Source: Gemmatimonadaceae bacterium
GTDB taxonomy: Bacteria > Gemmatimonadota > Gemmatimonadetes > Gemmatimonadales > Gemmatimonadaceae
Direction of reading: 5' to 3'
Assembly (NCBI GenBank): GCA_025934775.1
Contig: JAICWO010000017.1
Coordinates: 1 to 64,000, forward strand
Length of the DNA: 64,000 nt
Shown: one piece after another, positions 1 to 8,031 of the stretch
Position numbering within the stretch: position 1 is the stretch's first letter
Layout: every line of letters starts with the position of its first letter
Program-made: the position numbers and the translations under genes
The notes under the pieces: model-generated
Seen by the model: only the letters and a program-made list of their open reading frames with translations
What the model was told of the DNA's origin: nothing
Database searches by the model: none

Positions 1-1041
1 CGCCCGCGTGCGGGGCGTCGGTGCCGTCCGTGTTACGGCGGCCGGGGGGTTTGCGCCGCACGACCGCTTTTTTTTTTTCGTACGTCGTGCCGACTTTCGC
101 TCCCCCCCCGGCGCGGCCGCGCGCGACTCCGTCGCGCTCGTATTGAGCTCGGGGCGGCACGAGAGACGTTCGCGCACGAGGGCACGCACCTCCGCCAGAT
201 CGTCGCCGACGATCTCGAGCCGCGGGGGACGCACCGTGGCGCTTCCGCGGCCCAGCTCCGACTGCACGAGCTTGATCAGCTGCACGAACTTGGGCACCGT
301 GTCGAGCCGCAGCAGGGGCAGGAACCACTCGTAGATGGCCCGCGCTTCATCCCACCGGCCGTCGCGGGCCGCCTCGAACACCGCGACCGACTCCGCGGGA
401 AATGCGTTCACCAGACCCGCGACCCAGCCGCTCGCGCCCACCGGGATCGACTCGAGAATGGCGTCGTCCATTCCCGCGAAGATCACGAGCCGATCACCCA
501 ACTGCTCGCGAATCGCCGTCACGCGGCGCACGTCGCCGCTCGACTCCTTCACGGCGTGCAGATTCGCGTGCCGCGCCAGCTCGCGCATCTGCGCGGGCGT
601 GACGTCGGTGCCGTACGCGATGGGATTGTTGTAGAGCATGCACGAGAGCGGCGTCGCGGTGATCACCGCGTCGAAGTGCGCTTTGCTCTCCCGCCAATCG
701 CCCTTGTACACGTACGGCGGCAGCACCATGAGTCCGTCGCAGCCCACGTTCTGCGCGCGCTTCGCGAGCGCGACGCACTCCGCGGTGCTCAGGCCGGCGA
801 TGCCGGCGACGAGAGGCGCCCGATCGCCGAGGGCACGCTTGCACGTTTCGAGAATGCTGATCTTCTCTTCGAAGCCGAGCGTCGCCGACTCTCCCAGCGA
901 GCCGAGCGCGACGATGCCGCTGCAGCTTTCGTCGATGAGCCAGCCGACGTGCTTGGTGAGCCCTGCGTGGTCGATCTCCAGTGTCTCGTGAAACGGCGTC
1001 GTGATCGCGGGGAAGACGCCTTTCCAGTCAGGCTGGTGCAT
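1..1041 (-). CDS. DHDPS/NAL-family aldolase, probable 1-pyrroline-4-hydroxy-2-carboxylate deaminase (3' end not in window)
   Basis: A dihydrodipicolinate synthase family TIM barrel. The ATG at 1041 overlaps the end of the preceding gene by 14 bases. Visible family signatures are GSLGES near the N-terminus, YNNP in the middle and HAVKESSGD holding the Schiff-base lysine. In hydroxyproline operons this family member deaminates and dehydrates cis-4-hydroxy-D-proline-derived pyrroline to alpha-ketoglutarate semialdehyde. That substrate is inferred from the neighbours, since the fold alone cannot tell DHDPS, KDG aldolase and this deaminase apart. The family length of about 300 residues is reached near position 140. 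The frame then stays open to base 1 as an Ala/Arg/Lys-rich tail crossing an 8-C and an 11-T run, so the true stop is unclear: a natural extension, a homopolymer frameshift or a contig edge. Confidence 0.8.
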   Translation of the reverse strand, partial: MHQPDWKGVFPAITTPFHETLEIDHAGLTKHVGWLIDESCSGIVALGSLGESATLGFEEKISILETCKRALGDRAPLVAGIAGLSTAECVALAKRAQNVGCDGLMVLPPYVYKGDWRESKAHFDAVITATPLSCMLYNNPIAYGTDVTPAQMRELARHANLHAVKESSGDVRRVTAIREQLGDRLVIFAGMDDAILESIPVGASGWVAGLVNAFPAESVAVFEAARDGRWDEARAIYEWFLPLLRLDTVPKFVQLIKLVQSELGRGSATVRPPRLEIVGDDLAEVRALVRERLSCRPELNTSATESRAAAPGGERKSARRTKKKKRSCGANPPAAVTRTAPTPRTRA

Positions 1042-2341
1042 CGTGATTGCGCTCCGAGGTTTCGGCAGAATCGCCGGTCTTCGCCGGCGAGGAGAGTGTA
1101 CGAACGCGAGCCGGAAAAACGGGCGGCCGCACCGAATCCGCCGACCAGCCCATGAGACATTCTAACGCAGGACCGCAAATTCGGCCCTGGCAGGGGCCCA
1201 TGCCGGCGCGGGTGTAAAGCTTGCCCTGGCGAGCGCTCCAGCCCCGGTCGAGCTGTCCCAGGCGCACGTCCTCGCACCGGCACACGATCGTGTCGGATGC
1301 GGCGAGCGTATGGATTTCGGGCCGCAGCGCGAATGCGCGGTCGAGCCCGCGTCCGTGCGCCGCGCGGCGGCTCACGACGCGTCGCAGTGGTGCCGCATCG
1401 CTCGCGCGACCAGCTGCCGCGAGTCCCGCGACCTGTCCTTCGGCGATCGCGCTGTCCACGCCGGCGACGCCGGTTGGCTCGCCCGCGCAGTACACACCAT
1501 CGGTCGACGTGCTCTGGTCCGCATCGACGAAGACCACGCTCCCACGCATGACGCAGCCGAGCAACCGCGCCAACTCGGTGTTCGGGACTAGACCGTAGCC
1601 GGTGCAGAGCGCGTCGCACTCGAGCGTGCGCGTCTCGGTGCCGACTCGCACGACGACCCGGCGCAGGCGATCGTCGCCTTCCGCGCGCACGACCCACGAG
1701 TTCATCGAATACGGCGCGCCGAAAAAGCCGGCGCGATACCGAGCCGCCTGCGCGAGCGTCGCCGGCGCATTCCAGAGGCCCGCGGCGAAACGTGCCACGC
1801 GAGCGCGCGACGATTGCTCGGCGACGACCAACAGCTTGGCGCCCGCCGCCGACAGCGAAGCGGCGACCGGAAGCAGAAGCGGCCCCGTGCCCGCGATCAC
1901 GACACGCTTGCCGTCGAAGCGAGTTCCCGATTTCAGGAGCGCCTGTGCGCCGCCAATCCCGAAGACGTTCGGCAGCGTCCAGCCCGGGAACGGCAGGAAT
2001 CGTTCGCGCGCGCCGGTCGCGAGAACGAGCGCTCGCGCGCCGATGATCGTCGGAATGCCGCTACGCTCGGCGCGCACGATGAACGAGCGCGGCGCGGACA
2101 CTTGCAGATCGACGACGGTCGTGCGCGGCGAGACGGTCGCCTCGGAAGCGGCGAGCCGCGCGAGCCATTGCCTCGCGACCGACGGCTGATGCCCAGTGAG
2201 CTTTGGCCGCCAGATCTGTCCACCCGGCGACGCGCCTTCATCGACGACCATCGTACGCGCGCCCGCCTCGGCGGCCCGCGACGCGGCGGCAATGCCAGCG
2301 GGACCGCCGCCGATCACGAGCACGTCGCAGCTCTGCGTCAC
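1028..2341 (-). CDS. FAD/NAD-binding subunit of D-hydroxyproline dehydrogenase (LhpE/HcnB-like) with C-terminal 2Fe-2S domain
   Basis: A 437-residue pyridine nucleotide-disulfide type flavoprotein. GGGPAG at residues 11-16 is the FAD dinucleotide fold. A second Rossmann motif (GTGPLLLPVA) lies mid-protein, and an AGEPTGVAGVDSA segment closes the FAD site. The C-terminus carries a BFD-like [2Fe-2S] ligand set at Cys354, Cys356, Cys384 and Cys389. I chose the GTG at 2341 because it makes a GTGA overlap with the ferredoxin gene stop and leaves just three residues before the first beta strand. Three-part opine or hydroxyproline dehydrogenases use this subunit to pass electrons from the DAO-type flavoprotein. 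It sits between the ferredoxin-like subunit and the deaminase in a tightly coupled operon. Confidence 0.85.
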   Translation of the reverse strand: MTQSCDVLVIGGGPAGIAAASRAAEAGARTMVVDEGASPGGQIWRPKLTGHQPSVARQWLARLAASEATVSPRTTVVDLQVSAPRSFIVRAERSGIPTIIGARALVLATGARERFLPFPGWTLPNVFGIGGAQALLKSGTRFDGKRVVIAGTGPLLLPVAASLSAAGAKLLVVAEQSSRARVARFAAGLWNAPATLAQAARYRAGFFGAPYSMNSWVVRAEGDDRLRRVVVRVGTETRTLECDALCTGYGLVPNTELARLLGCVMRGSVVFVDADQSTSTDGVYCAGEPTGVAGVDSAIAEGQVAGLAAAGRASDAAPLRRVVSRRAAHGRGLDRAFALRPEIHTLAASDTIVCRCEDVRLGQLDRGWSARQGKLYTRAGMGPCQGRICGPALECLMGWSADSVRPPVFPARVRTLSSPAKTGDSAETSERNHDAPA

Positions 2342-2598
2342 GGCTCGGCGCTCGTCGCGGTCACGATGCGCATCCCCTCCGCCACGGTGACCATGCACGC
2401 ACGCTGGTGCGCCGCGCCGTCGATCGTGACGCGGCACTCCTGGCAGACGCCCATTCCGCACAACGGCGCGCGGGCATCCCCTCCTCTCGACCGTCGAAAG
2501 GAAGCGACCGACGCGTTGAGCAGCGCGCTCGCGACGCTGATCCCCGGCGCGACGTGGTGCTCGGCGGCGTCGATCGTGATGGCGACCGTCTCGCTCAC
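2338..2598 (-). CDS. Small (2Fe-2S)-binding subunit of D-hydroxyproline dehydrogenase (LhpF/HcnA-like)
   Basis: An 86-residue plant-type ferredoxin fold. The four cluster ligands are at Cys47, Cys52, Cys55 and Cys68, in the usual C-x4-C-x2-C-x(12)-C spacing. Small proteins of this kind are the gamma subunit of SoxA-like opine, octopine and hydroxyproline dehydrogenases, where they carry electrons between the two flavin subunits. It overlaps the genes on both sides by four bases (ATGA upstream, GTGA downstream), which suggests translational coupling and a fixed stoichiometry with its partners. Confidence 0.88.
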   Translation of the reverse strand: MSETVAITIDAAEHHVAPGISVASALLNASVASFRRSRGGDARAPLCGMGVCQECRVTIDGAAHQRACMVTVAEGMRIVTATSAEP

Positions 2599-3722
2599 GC
2601 CGCGCTCGCCGAGTGGACGCGCGCCGGCCAGTACGGCGTGGGATCGATCGCCGGCGCGCGGCCGACGATCTGGTCCACCAGCAGCCGCGCGGTCGATAAT
2701 GATGTCGTAATACCAAGACCCTCATGGCCGGAGGCGATCCACAAGCCTGGCACGGCATCCCACGGGCCGATGAGGGGGAGCTTGTCCGGCGTGGCGGGCC
2801 GAAAGCCCGTCCACGTCCGGATCACCGACAGCTCGCCGAGCGCGGGCATGAACGCTTCCGCGCGCCGGAGCATCTGCGCGAGGATGTCGCGGTTGAGGCT
2901 CGCTTCCCACTCCACGAGCTCGCGCGATGATCCGATCAACACCTGCCCGGTAGCGCGCGGCTGAACGTTGAAGGCGACTGATTCGTTCGTCATCACGTGC
3001 GCGCTGGTGAGATATCCCAGCTCCACGAGCTGGTGCCGCACGAAGCCGAGATAGCGATCGGTGATCGCAAGGTGGCCTTTGCGCGGAACGATCGGCAGCC
3101 CCGGCGTGAGTCGCGCGGCGAGCGGCCCCGCGGCATTGATCACGACCTCGGCGTGATACGTCTCGTGCACGCAGCGCACGCCATTCGGCAGAATCTCGAC
3201 GGCCTCTTCCCCGCTCCGCACGCGCGCTCCGTTCGCGCGCGCGATGTCGAGCAGGCGCAGCGTCGCACCGGGCGGATACACTACCATGTCGCCGGTGACG
3301 TAGAGCGCGCCCGCGAGGCCGGGCCGGAGATTCGGCTCCGCGTCGGCGAGCGCGCGCGCGTCGAGAATCTCGCTCGCGATGCCGGCCGCGGCGTACACGT
3401 CGCGCTTGGCGCGCACCGCCGCGAACTGCGCGTCATCTTCCGCCACCCACAGCGTTCCGCAGTGATCGAGCTCCGAGCGCGGGTCCAGCTCCGGCGCGAG
3501 ATCGTGCCAGAGTCGCTGCGCGTACGCGCTGAGCGCGAGCTGCTCGGGCGAGTCGTCCATCGCGACGATGTGCCCCATCCCGACCGACGTGGTGCCAGCG
3601 GACGGGAACGCGCGATCGAGGACGGTCACCTGAAAGCCATCGCGCGCGAGCGCGGCCGCGCACGCCGCGCCGACGATGCCGGCGCCGATCACGATCGCGT
3701 CAGCGCGCCGCGCGCTCGTCAT
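2595..3722 (-). CDS. FAD-dependent D-amino-acid/D-hydroxyproline dehydrogenase catalytic subunit (LhpB-like)
   Basis: A 375-residue DAO-family flavoprotein. The N-terminus has the GAGIVGAACA dinucleotide motif and the C-terminal part has the typical IRTWTGFRPATPD and GHEGLGITTS segments of glycine oxidase and D-proline dehydrogenase relatives. It would oxidise cis-4-hydroxy-D-proline, the product of the epimerase encoded just upstream, to 1-pyrroline-4-hydroxy-2-carboxylate. The adjacent ferredoxin-like and FAD/NAD subunits point to a heterotrimeric dehydrogenase rather than a stand-alone oxygen-using oxidase. It has four-base ATGA overlaps at both ends. Substrate assignment rests on the operon; the fold alone would also fit glycine or D-proline. 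Confidence 0.85.
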   Translation of the reverse strand: MTSARRADAIVIGAGIVGAACAAALARDGFQVTVLDRAFPSAGTTSVGMGHIVAMDDSPEQLALSAYAQRLWHDLAPELDPRSELDHCGTLWVAEDDAQFAAVRAKRDVYAAAGIASEILDARALADAEPNLRPGLAGALYVTGDMVVYPPGATLRLLDIARANGARVRSGEEAVEILPNGVRCVHETYHAEVVINAAGPLAARLTPGLPIVPRKGHLAITDRYLGFVRHQLVELGYLTSAHVMTNESVAFNVQPRATGQVLIGSSRELVEWEASLNRDILAQMLRRAEAFMPALGELSVIRTWTGFRPATPDKLPLIGPWDAVPGLWIASGHEGLGITTSLSTARLLVDQIVGRAPAIDPTPYWPARVHSASAA

Positions 3723-4669
3723 GCGCCCTCGATGCCGAGCCGGAATGGATCGTCGGGATCGAAGCGCAGCGTCGCTTCACCGGTGACGTACGCCGTCCCG
3801 CGGATGTGCGGCAGCAGCTCGCCGTTCGCGCCCTCGGTAAGCCACCCGACGAACCGGCTGCCGGTAATGCTCTCCTGGCGCCATTCCTCGCCGGCCGCGA
3901 GGCGCCCGCGCGCGTGGAGCACCGCCATCGTCGCCGAGGTGCCGGTGCCGCATGGCGACCGATCGTACTCGCCGCCGGAGCAGAGGACGAAATTGCGAGC
4001 GTCCGCGTCGTCGCGCGTCGGCGGTCCCGAGAGCTCGATGTGATCGATCGGCGCGCCGCCGGCGACCCGCGCCGCGTCGATCGCGTCCTGGATCGACTGC
4101 GTGAGCCGCGTCAGCGCGTTGACATTCGACATCTCTAACGAAACGTCGAGATGGGTGATGAAGAACCAGTTGCCGCCGTAGCCGACGTCCCCGGTGACGG
4201 TCCCGAATTCCGGCACGTCGACCGCGACGTCGAGCGCGTGGCAGCGCGACGGCACGTTGTCGATCGTCACGGAGCCGTCGCCATTGAGCTCCGCCGAGAC
4301 GACGCCCGCCGGCGTGTCGAAGCGAACGACGCCCGGCCTGAGCCGGCCGAGGTGCTCGAGCGTGCGCACGACGCCGATCAGCCCGTGGCCGCACATGCCG
4401 AGGTACGTCCCGTTGTTGAAGAACACGATGCCGCACAGTGAACCGGCATTCACCGGCGGCGTGAGCAGCGCGCCGACGATGGCCGAGTGCCCGCGCGGCT
4501 CGCACACCACGGCTCGGCGCAGGTGATCGTGCTGCTGCCGCATGTACTCGCGGCGCTCTTCCATCGTGCGGCCCTCGACCTCGGGCCACCCGTCGACGAT
4601 CACCCGCGTCGGCTCGCCTTCGGTGTGCGAATCGACGACGCGAATGACCAACGGGACTTCGTCGATCAT
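3719..4669 (-). CDS. lhpA: 4-hydroxyproline 2-epimerase (proline racemase family)
   Basis: A 316-residue proline racemase family enzyme converting trans-4-hydroxy-L-proline to cis-4-hydroxy-D-proline, the first catabolic step. Both catalytic bases of the racemase/epimerase mechanism are cysteines: Cys93 in the MCGHG motif and Cys240 in DRSPCGTGTSA. In the related trans-3-hydroxyproline dehydratases the second position is threonine, so the dehydratase reading is unlikely. Proline racemase proper cannot be excluded by sequence reading, but the context (semialdehyde dehydrogenase, dehydrogenase trio, DHDPS-like deaminase) favours hydroxyproline. It overlaps its downstream neighbour by four bases, and the ALDH stop overlaps its start likewise. 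Confidence 0.88.
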   Translation of the reverse strand: MIDEVPLVIRVVDSHTEGEPTRVIVDGWPEVEGRTMEERREYMRQQHDHLRRAVVCEPRGHSAIVGALLTPPVNAGSLCGIVFFNNGTYLGMCGHGLIGVVRTLEHLGRLRPGVVRFDTPAGVVSAELNGDGSVTIDNVPSRCHALDVAVDVPEFGTVTGDVGYGGNWFFITHLDVSLEMSNVNALTRLTQSIQDAIDAARVAGGAPIDHIELSGPPTRDDADARNFVLCSGGEYDRSPCGTGTSATMAVLHARGRLAAGEEWRQESITGSRFVGWLTEGANGELLPHIRGTAYVTGEATLRFDPDDPFRLGIEGA

Positions 4670-6114
4670 GGGTTGATCTGGACCGTCTTGATCTCGGTGT
4701 AGAACTCTCGCGCCGCCGGGCCCTGCTCGCGACTTCCCGAGCTGGAGCTCTTCATCCCGCCGAACGGCGCGTGCGGATCGACGCCGGTGGTGTCGCCGTT
4801 GACGCGCACCATACCGGCCTCGATGCGATCAATGTAGCGCAACGCGGCGCGAAGATCGCGCGTGAAGAGCGACGCGCTCAGGCCATACGGCGTGCTGTTC
4901 GCGAGCGCGATCGCATGATCGAGGTCGTCGGCCGCGAACGAGGCGAGCACCGGGCCGAAGAGCTCGCGCTGCGCGAGCTCGGAATCGGCCGCGGCCCCGC
5001 GCACGATGGTGGGCGCAAGGAAATATCCGCGCGAGAATTCCGCCGATGCGGGGATCTCGCCGGCGTAGATGCACTCCGCGTCCATGGACTCGAGCGCTTT
5101 GCGAATCGAGTCGCGCGACTGCTGGCTGATCACCGGTCCGACGGCCGCATTGGGGTCGGTCACGGGTCCGAGCGGAAGGGCGGCGACCTGCGCGCGCAGC
5201 ACGTCGAGAAATTCGCCCTCGACCTCGCGTGCCACCACGACGCGGCTCGTCGCGGTGCATTTCTGGCCGGCATACCGCATCGCGCCGGCGGCCGTGAGGG
5301 TCGCCGCGAGTTGGAGATCGGCATCGGGCATGACGATCGCCACGTTCTTGCCGCCCATCTCGGTCTGATAGCGAATGTTGCGGGCCGCCGCCGCCGCCGC
5401 GACGGTCGCGCCGATGCGTGCCGAGCCCGTGAACGAGACGGCCTGCACGGCGGGCGCGCCGATCAACGCCGGCCCGACCACGTCGCCCGCGCCGAGCACC
5501 ACGTTCACGACGCCCGGCGGCAGCCCGGCCGCGGCCGCGCACTCGGCGAGCGCGATCGCCGACGCCGCCGATGCCTCGGCGGGCTTTAGTACAATGGTAT
5601 TACCGAACGCTAACGCCGGCGCCGCCTTCCACAGCGGGATGGCGACCGGAAAGTTCCACGGCGTGATCAGCGCGACGACGCCGAGCGGCTGGCGGAGCGT
5701 GAATTGGAGCGCGCCGGCGGACTGCGCCGGTATCACGTCGCCGATCTCGCGCACCGCCTCGCCGGCATAGTAGCGCAGGATCATCACGCACCGGCCCACT
5801 TCGCCGCGCGCTTCGCCGATCGGCTTCCCGACCTCGCGCGCCACGAGTTGCCCGATCTCTTCCTGCCGCTCGCCGATCGCCGCCGCCCATTTGTAGAGCA
5901 GCTCCGCGCGCGCCGGACCGGACATCGCGCGCCAACCCGGGAGCGCGCGCTCCGCCGCGCTCACCGCGGCGCGCACGTCGTCGTCGGTTCCGCGCGGCAC
6001 CTGCGCGACGACGTCGGATGCGTCGGAGGGATTCACGTCGGCGATCCACGAGTCCGATTCGCTCGCGCGCCAGTCTCCGCCGACGAAATGTCTGAGTCGA
6101 GTCGGAGCGGTCAC
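4666..6114 (-). CDS. NAD(P)-dependent alpha-ketoglutaric semialdehyde dehydrogenase (ALDH superfamily)
   Basis: A 482-residue aldehyde dehydrogenase. TPWNFPVAIP begins the cofactor fold, FTGS follows, and the catalytic pair is Glu252 in TEMGGKN and Cys286 in GQKCTAT. The GTG at 6114 was chosen because it overlaps the regulator stop in a GTGA junction and gives the family's normal length; reading further upstream only adds a translation of the GntR gene in another frame. In this operon the enzyme would oxidise 2,5-dioxopentanoate, formed by the DHDPS-like deaminase, to 2-oxoglutarate, delivering the hydroxyproline carbon skeleton to the TCA cycle. Succinate semialdehyde or related substrates are the alternative. 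Confidence 0.85.
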   Translation of the reverse strand: MTAPTRLRHFVGGDWRASESDSWIADVNPSDASDVVAQVPRGTDDDVRAAVSAAERALPGWRAMSGPARAELLYKWAAAIGERQEEIGQLVAREVGKPIGEARGEVGRCVMILRYYAGEAVREIGDVIPAQSAGALQFTLRQPLGVVALITPWNFPVAIPLWKAAPALAFGNTIVLKPAEASAASAIALAECAAAAGLPPGVVNVVLGAGDVVGPALIGAPAVQAVSFTGSARIGATVAAAAAARNIRYQTEMGGKNVAIVMPDADLQLAATLTAAGAMRYAGQKCTATSRVVVAREVEGEFLDVLRAQVAALPLGPVTDPNAAVGPVISQQSRDSIRKALESMDAECIYAGEIPASAEFSRGYFLAPTIVRGAAADSELAQRELFGPVLASFAADDLDHAIALANSTPYGLSASLFTRDLRAALRYIDRIEAGMVRVNGDTTGVDPHAPFGGMKSSSSGSREQGPAAREFYTEIKTVQINP

Positions 6115-6878
6115 CGGCCCGTCCGCGAACCGGCGTTCGTATTGCCGCCGCGCTGCTCTTGCAGCAAGGCGAGGAGCGAGCACCCCGCACCGAGAATGTG
6201 CGCCCGCATCAGTTGCATGGCTGTTTTCACGTCTTTCTTTCGCACCGCGCCGATGATCTCCCGATGTTCTTCGTTCGCCTTCTCGCCGCCATGGGCGAGC
6301 AGGACCTGCATCCGAAAATAACGATCGCTGTGCTGATGGAGTTTTTGCAGCACGCCCATCGTGACCTTGCGCTCGGCCGGCGCGTAGAGCGCGGCGTGAA
6401 AGTGCCAGTTGAGCGGTCCCCACCGCGCCGACTCACCCGCCTCGAGGGCATCCTGGAATTCGTCGAGCACGTCGGTCGCGCGCTCGAGCTGCTCGGCGTT
6501 CATCCGCGGAATCGCGCGACGGAGCAGCTCGCACTCGATGTCCGCCCGGAGCTCGAACAGCTCTTCGATCTCGGCGAGCGAGAGGCTCGACACCACGGCG
6601 CCGCGGTGCGGATTGAACGTGACGAGCCCTTCTGCCTCGAGTTGGCGCAACGCCTCGCGCACCGGAATTCGGCTCACGCCAAGCTCTTCAGCCAGCGCGT
6701 CCTGGCGCAAAGGCTCGCCATCGGGGTAATCACCTCGAAGGATTCGCTCGCGCAACGCTTCGACCGCCATGCTCGCGATGGTCTGCCGCTGGATCGGAGC
6801 GCTTCGCGGTTTCACCGGTGCGGAGGGCGCCGGCGAGTATTCGGTTGGGATTGCCACGTCAACGGATCGCCGGGGCAT
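6111..6878 (-). CDS. GntR-family transcriptional regulator with FCD effector domain
   Basis: A 255-residue regulator. Residues 34-96 form the GntR winged helix, with the recognition segment EELGVSRIPVREALRQL. From about residue 105 to 235 lies an all-helical FCD domain with the His and Asp positions that usually hold a metal and a small carboxylate ligand. The start at 6878 (MPRR) was preferred over an in-frame ATG about 100 bases upstream, because the upstream stretch contains the putative promoter and operator. It is the first gene of the hydroxyproline unit and overlaps the ALDH gene by four bases. It therefore probably controls the operon and itself, with hydroxyproline or an intermediate as effector. 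Confidence 0.87.
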   Translation of the reverse strand: MPRRSVDVAIPTEYSPAPSAPVKPRSAPIQRQTIASMAVEALRERILRGDYPDGEPLRQDALAEELGVSRIPVREALRQLEAEGLVTFNPHRGAVVSSLSLAEIEELFELRADIECELLRRAIPRMNAEQLERATDVLDEFQDALEAGESARWGPLNWHFHAALYAPAERKVTMGVLQKLHQHSDRYFRMQVLLAHGGEKANEEHREIIGAVRKKDVKTAMQLMRAHILGAGCSLLALLQEQRGGNTNAGSRTGR

Positions 6879-6915
6879 GCGTACTCCAAACTGTCGAAGT
6901 CTCGTAGATTCGGGC

Positions 6916-6948
6916 GGATACGATATCCTCATGGCGGAGGCGCGGCAA
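6916..6948 (-). promoter_or_regulatory. Promoter and palindromic operator of the hydroxyproline operon
   Basis: On the minus strand a TTGCCG box (6943-6948) and TATCGT (6920-6925) are 17 bases apart, about 42 bases before the regulator start codon. GGATA and TATCC arms separated by three bases (6916-6928) form a palindrome that covers the -10 box. GntR/FCD proteins bind short palindromes of this size, so this is a reasonable autoregulatory operator. It is inferred from sequence only. Confidence 0.4.
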
Positions 6949-7067
6949 GCACTCGCCACGGCGCGCCGCCGCTCGACCATCTACCGCCATGATGGTCCGC
7001 TCGCCATTGTCCACGTAATGTACGGCCGTCGCCGCATGCTCCATCCACCCTCCCGCCTCCCTCACTG

Positions 7068-8006
7068 ATGCTTCTGCAAACGGCTCAAACCGCTTCGACG
7101 GAGCGTACCGCGCTGTTCGTCGCGCTCGGACTGCTGACGCTCGGCTTCATCGTGGCCGTCGCGCGCGCGTTGCGCGCACGGGCGGCGGCGGGCGAACGGG
7201 TTCGCACGCCCGCGGCGATCTCGGCCACCAGCTTCGTGATGAACTTCTTCGACACACTCGGCATCGGGTCGTTCGCGACCACGACGTCGGTGTTCCGGCA
7301 GTGGAGCCTGGTGCCCGACGAGCGCATTCCAGGCACGTTGAACATCGGGTACGCCCTGCCGACGATCGCGGAAGCGTTCATCTATACGCAGATCGTCCCG
7401 GTCGATCCAAGAACGCTCATCCTGATGATCGGAGCGGCGATTCTCGGCGCGTGGCTCGGCGCCGGCGTGGTCGCGTCATGGTCGCGGCGCAAGGTGCAAA
7501 TCGGGATGGGTCTCGCCTTGTTCGCGTTCTCGATCATTCTGTTCCTGCAGGCGTCGAAGATGATGCCGAGCGGCGGCGACCGCGTTGGGCTCACGGGAAC
7601 CATGCTCGTGCTCGGCATCATCGGGAATTTCGCGCTCGGCGCGCTCATGACGATCGGGATCGGCCTGTACGCGCCGTGCATCATTCTCATCTGCATGCTC
7701 GGCATGAATCCCAAGACCGCGTTCCCGATCATGATGGGTTCGTGCGCGTTCCTCATGCCGCTCGCGAGCGCGCGATTCGTGCGCTCGCGGAGCTTCGACC
7801 CCAAGGCAATCCTGGGCATGATGATCTGGGGCGTGCCCGGCGTGCTGATCGCCGCGTATCTCGTGAAGCAGCTCCCGCTCACGGCCATGCAATGGCTCGT
7901 GCTCGCGGTAGTGCTCTACACGGCCACGAGCCTGCTGCGTGCGGCGCGCCGCGAGCGCAACATCGCCAGCGACGCGACGGCGGCCGAGGCGCAGCCGGTG
8001 GGCTGA
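7068..8006 (+). CDS. TauE/SafE-family membrane transporter (sulfite/organosulfonate exporter family)
   Basis: A 312-residue integral membrane protein with multiple hydrophobic helices: one at residues 12-30, a pair in the first half and more through the C-terminal half. The charged segment WSRRKVQIGMGLALF sits between helices, as is usual for TSUP/TauE-SafE proteins. The family exports sulfite, sulfoacetate or related small anions, often after amino-acid or taurine breakdown. The substrate cannot be read from sequence. It is transcribed away from the hydroxyproline operon, sharing a 189-base divergent region, so joint regulation is possible but not shown. The next gene on the right is convergent. 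Confidence 0.75.
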   Translation: MLLQTAQTASTERTALFVALGLLTLGFIVAVARALRARAAAGERVRTPAAISATSFVMNFFDTLGIGSFATTTSVFRQWSLVPDERIPGTLNIGYALPTIAEAFIYTQIVPVDPRTLILMIGAAILGAWLGAGVVASWSRRKVQIGMGLALFAFSIILFLQASKMMPSGGDRVGLTGTMLVLGIIGNFALGALMTIGIGLYAPCIILICMLGMNPKTAFPIMMGSCAFLMPLASARFVRSRSFDPKAILGMMIWGVPGVLIAAYLVKQLPLTAMQWLVLAVVLYTATSLLRAARRERNIASDATAAEAQPVG

Positions 8007-8031
8007 GTCCCGCCGGCCCGGCGCCCCGACT

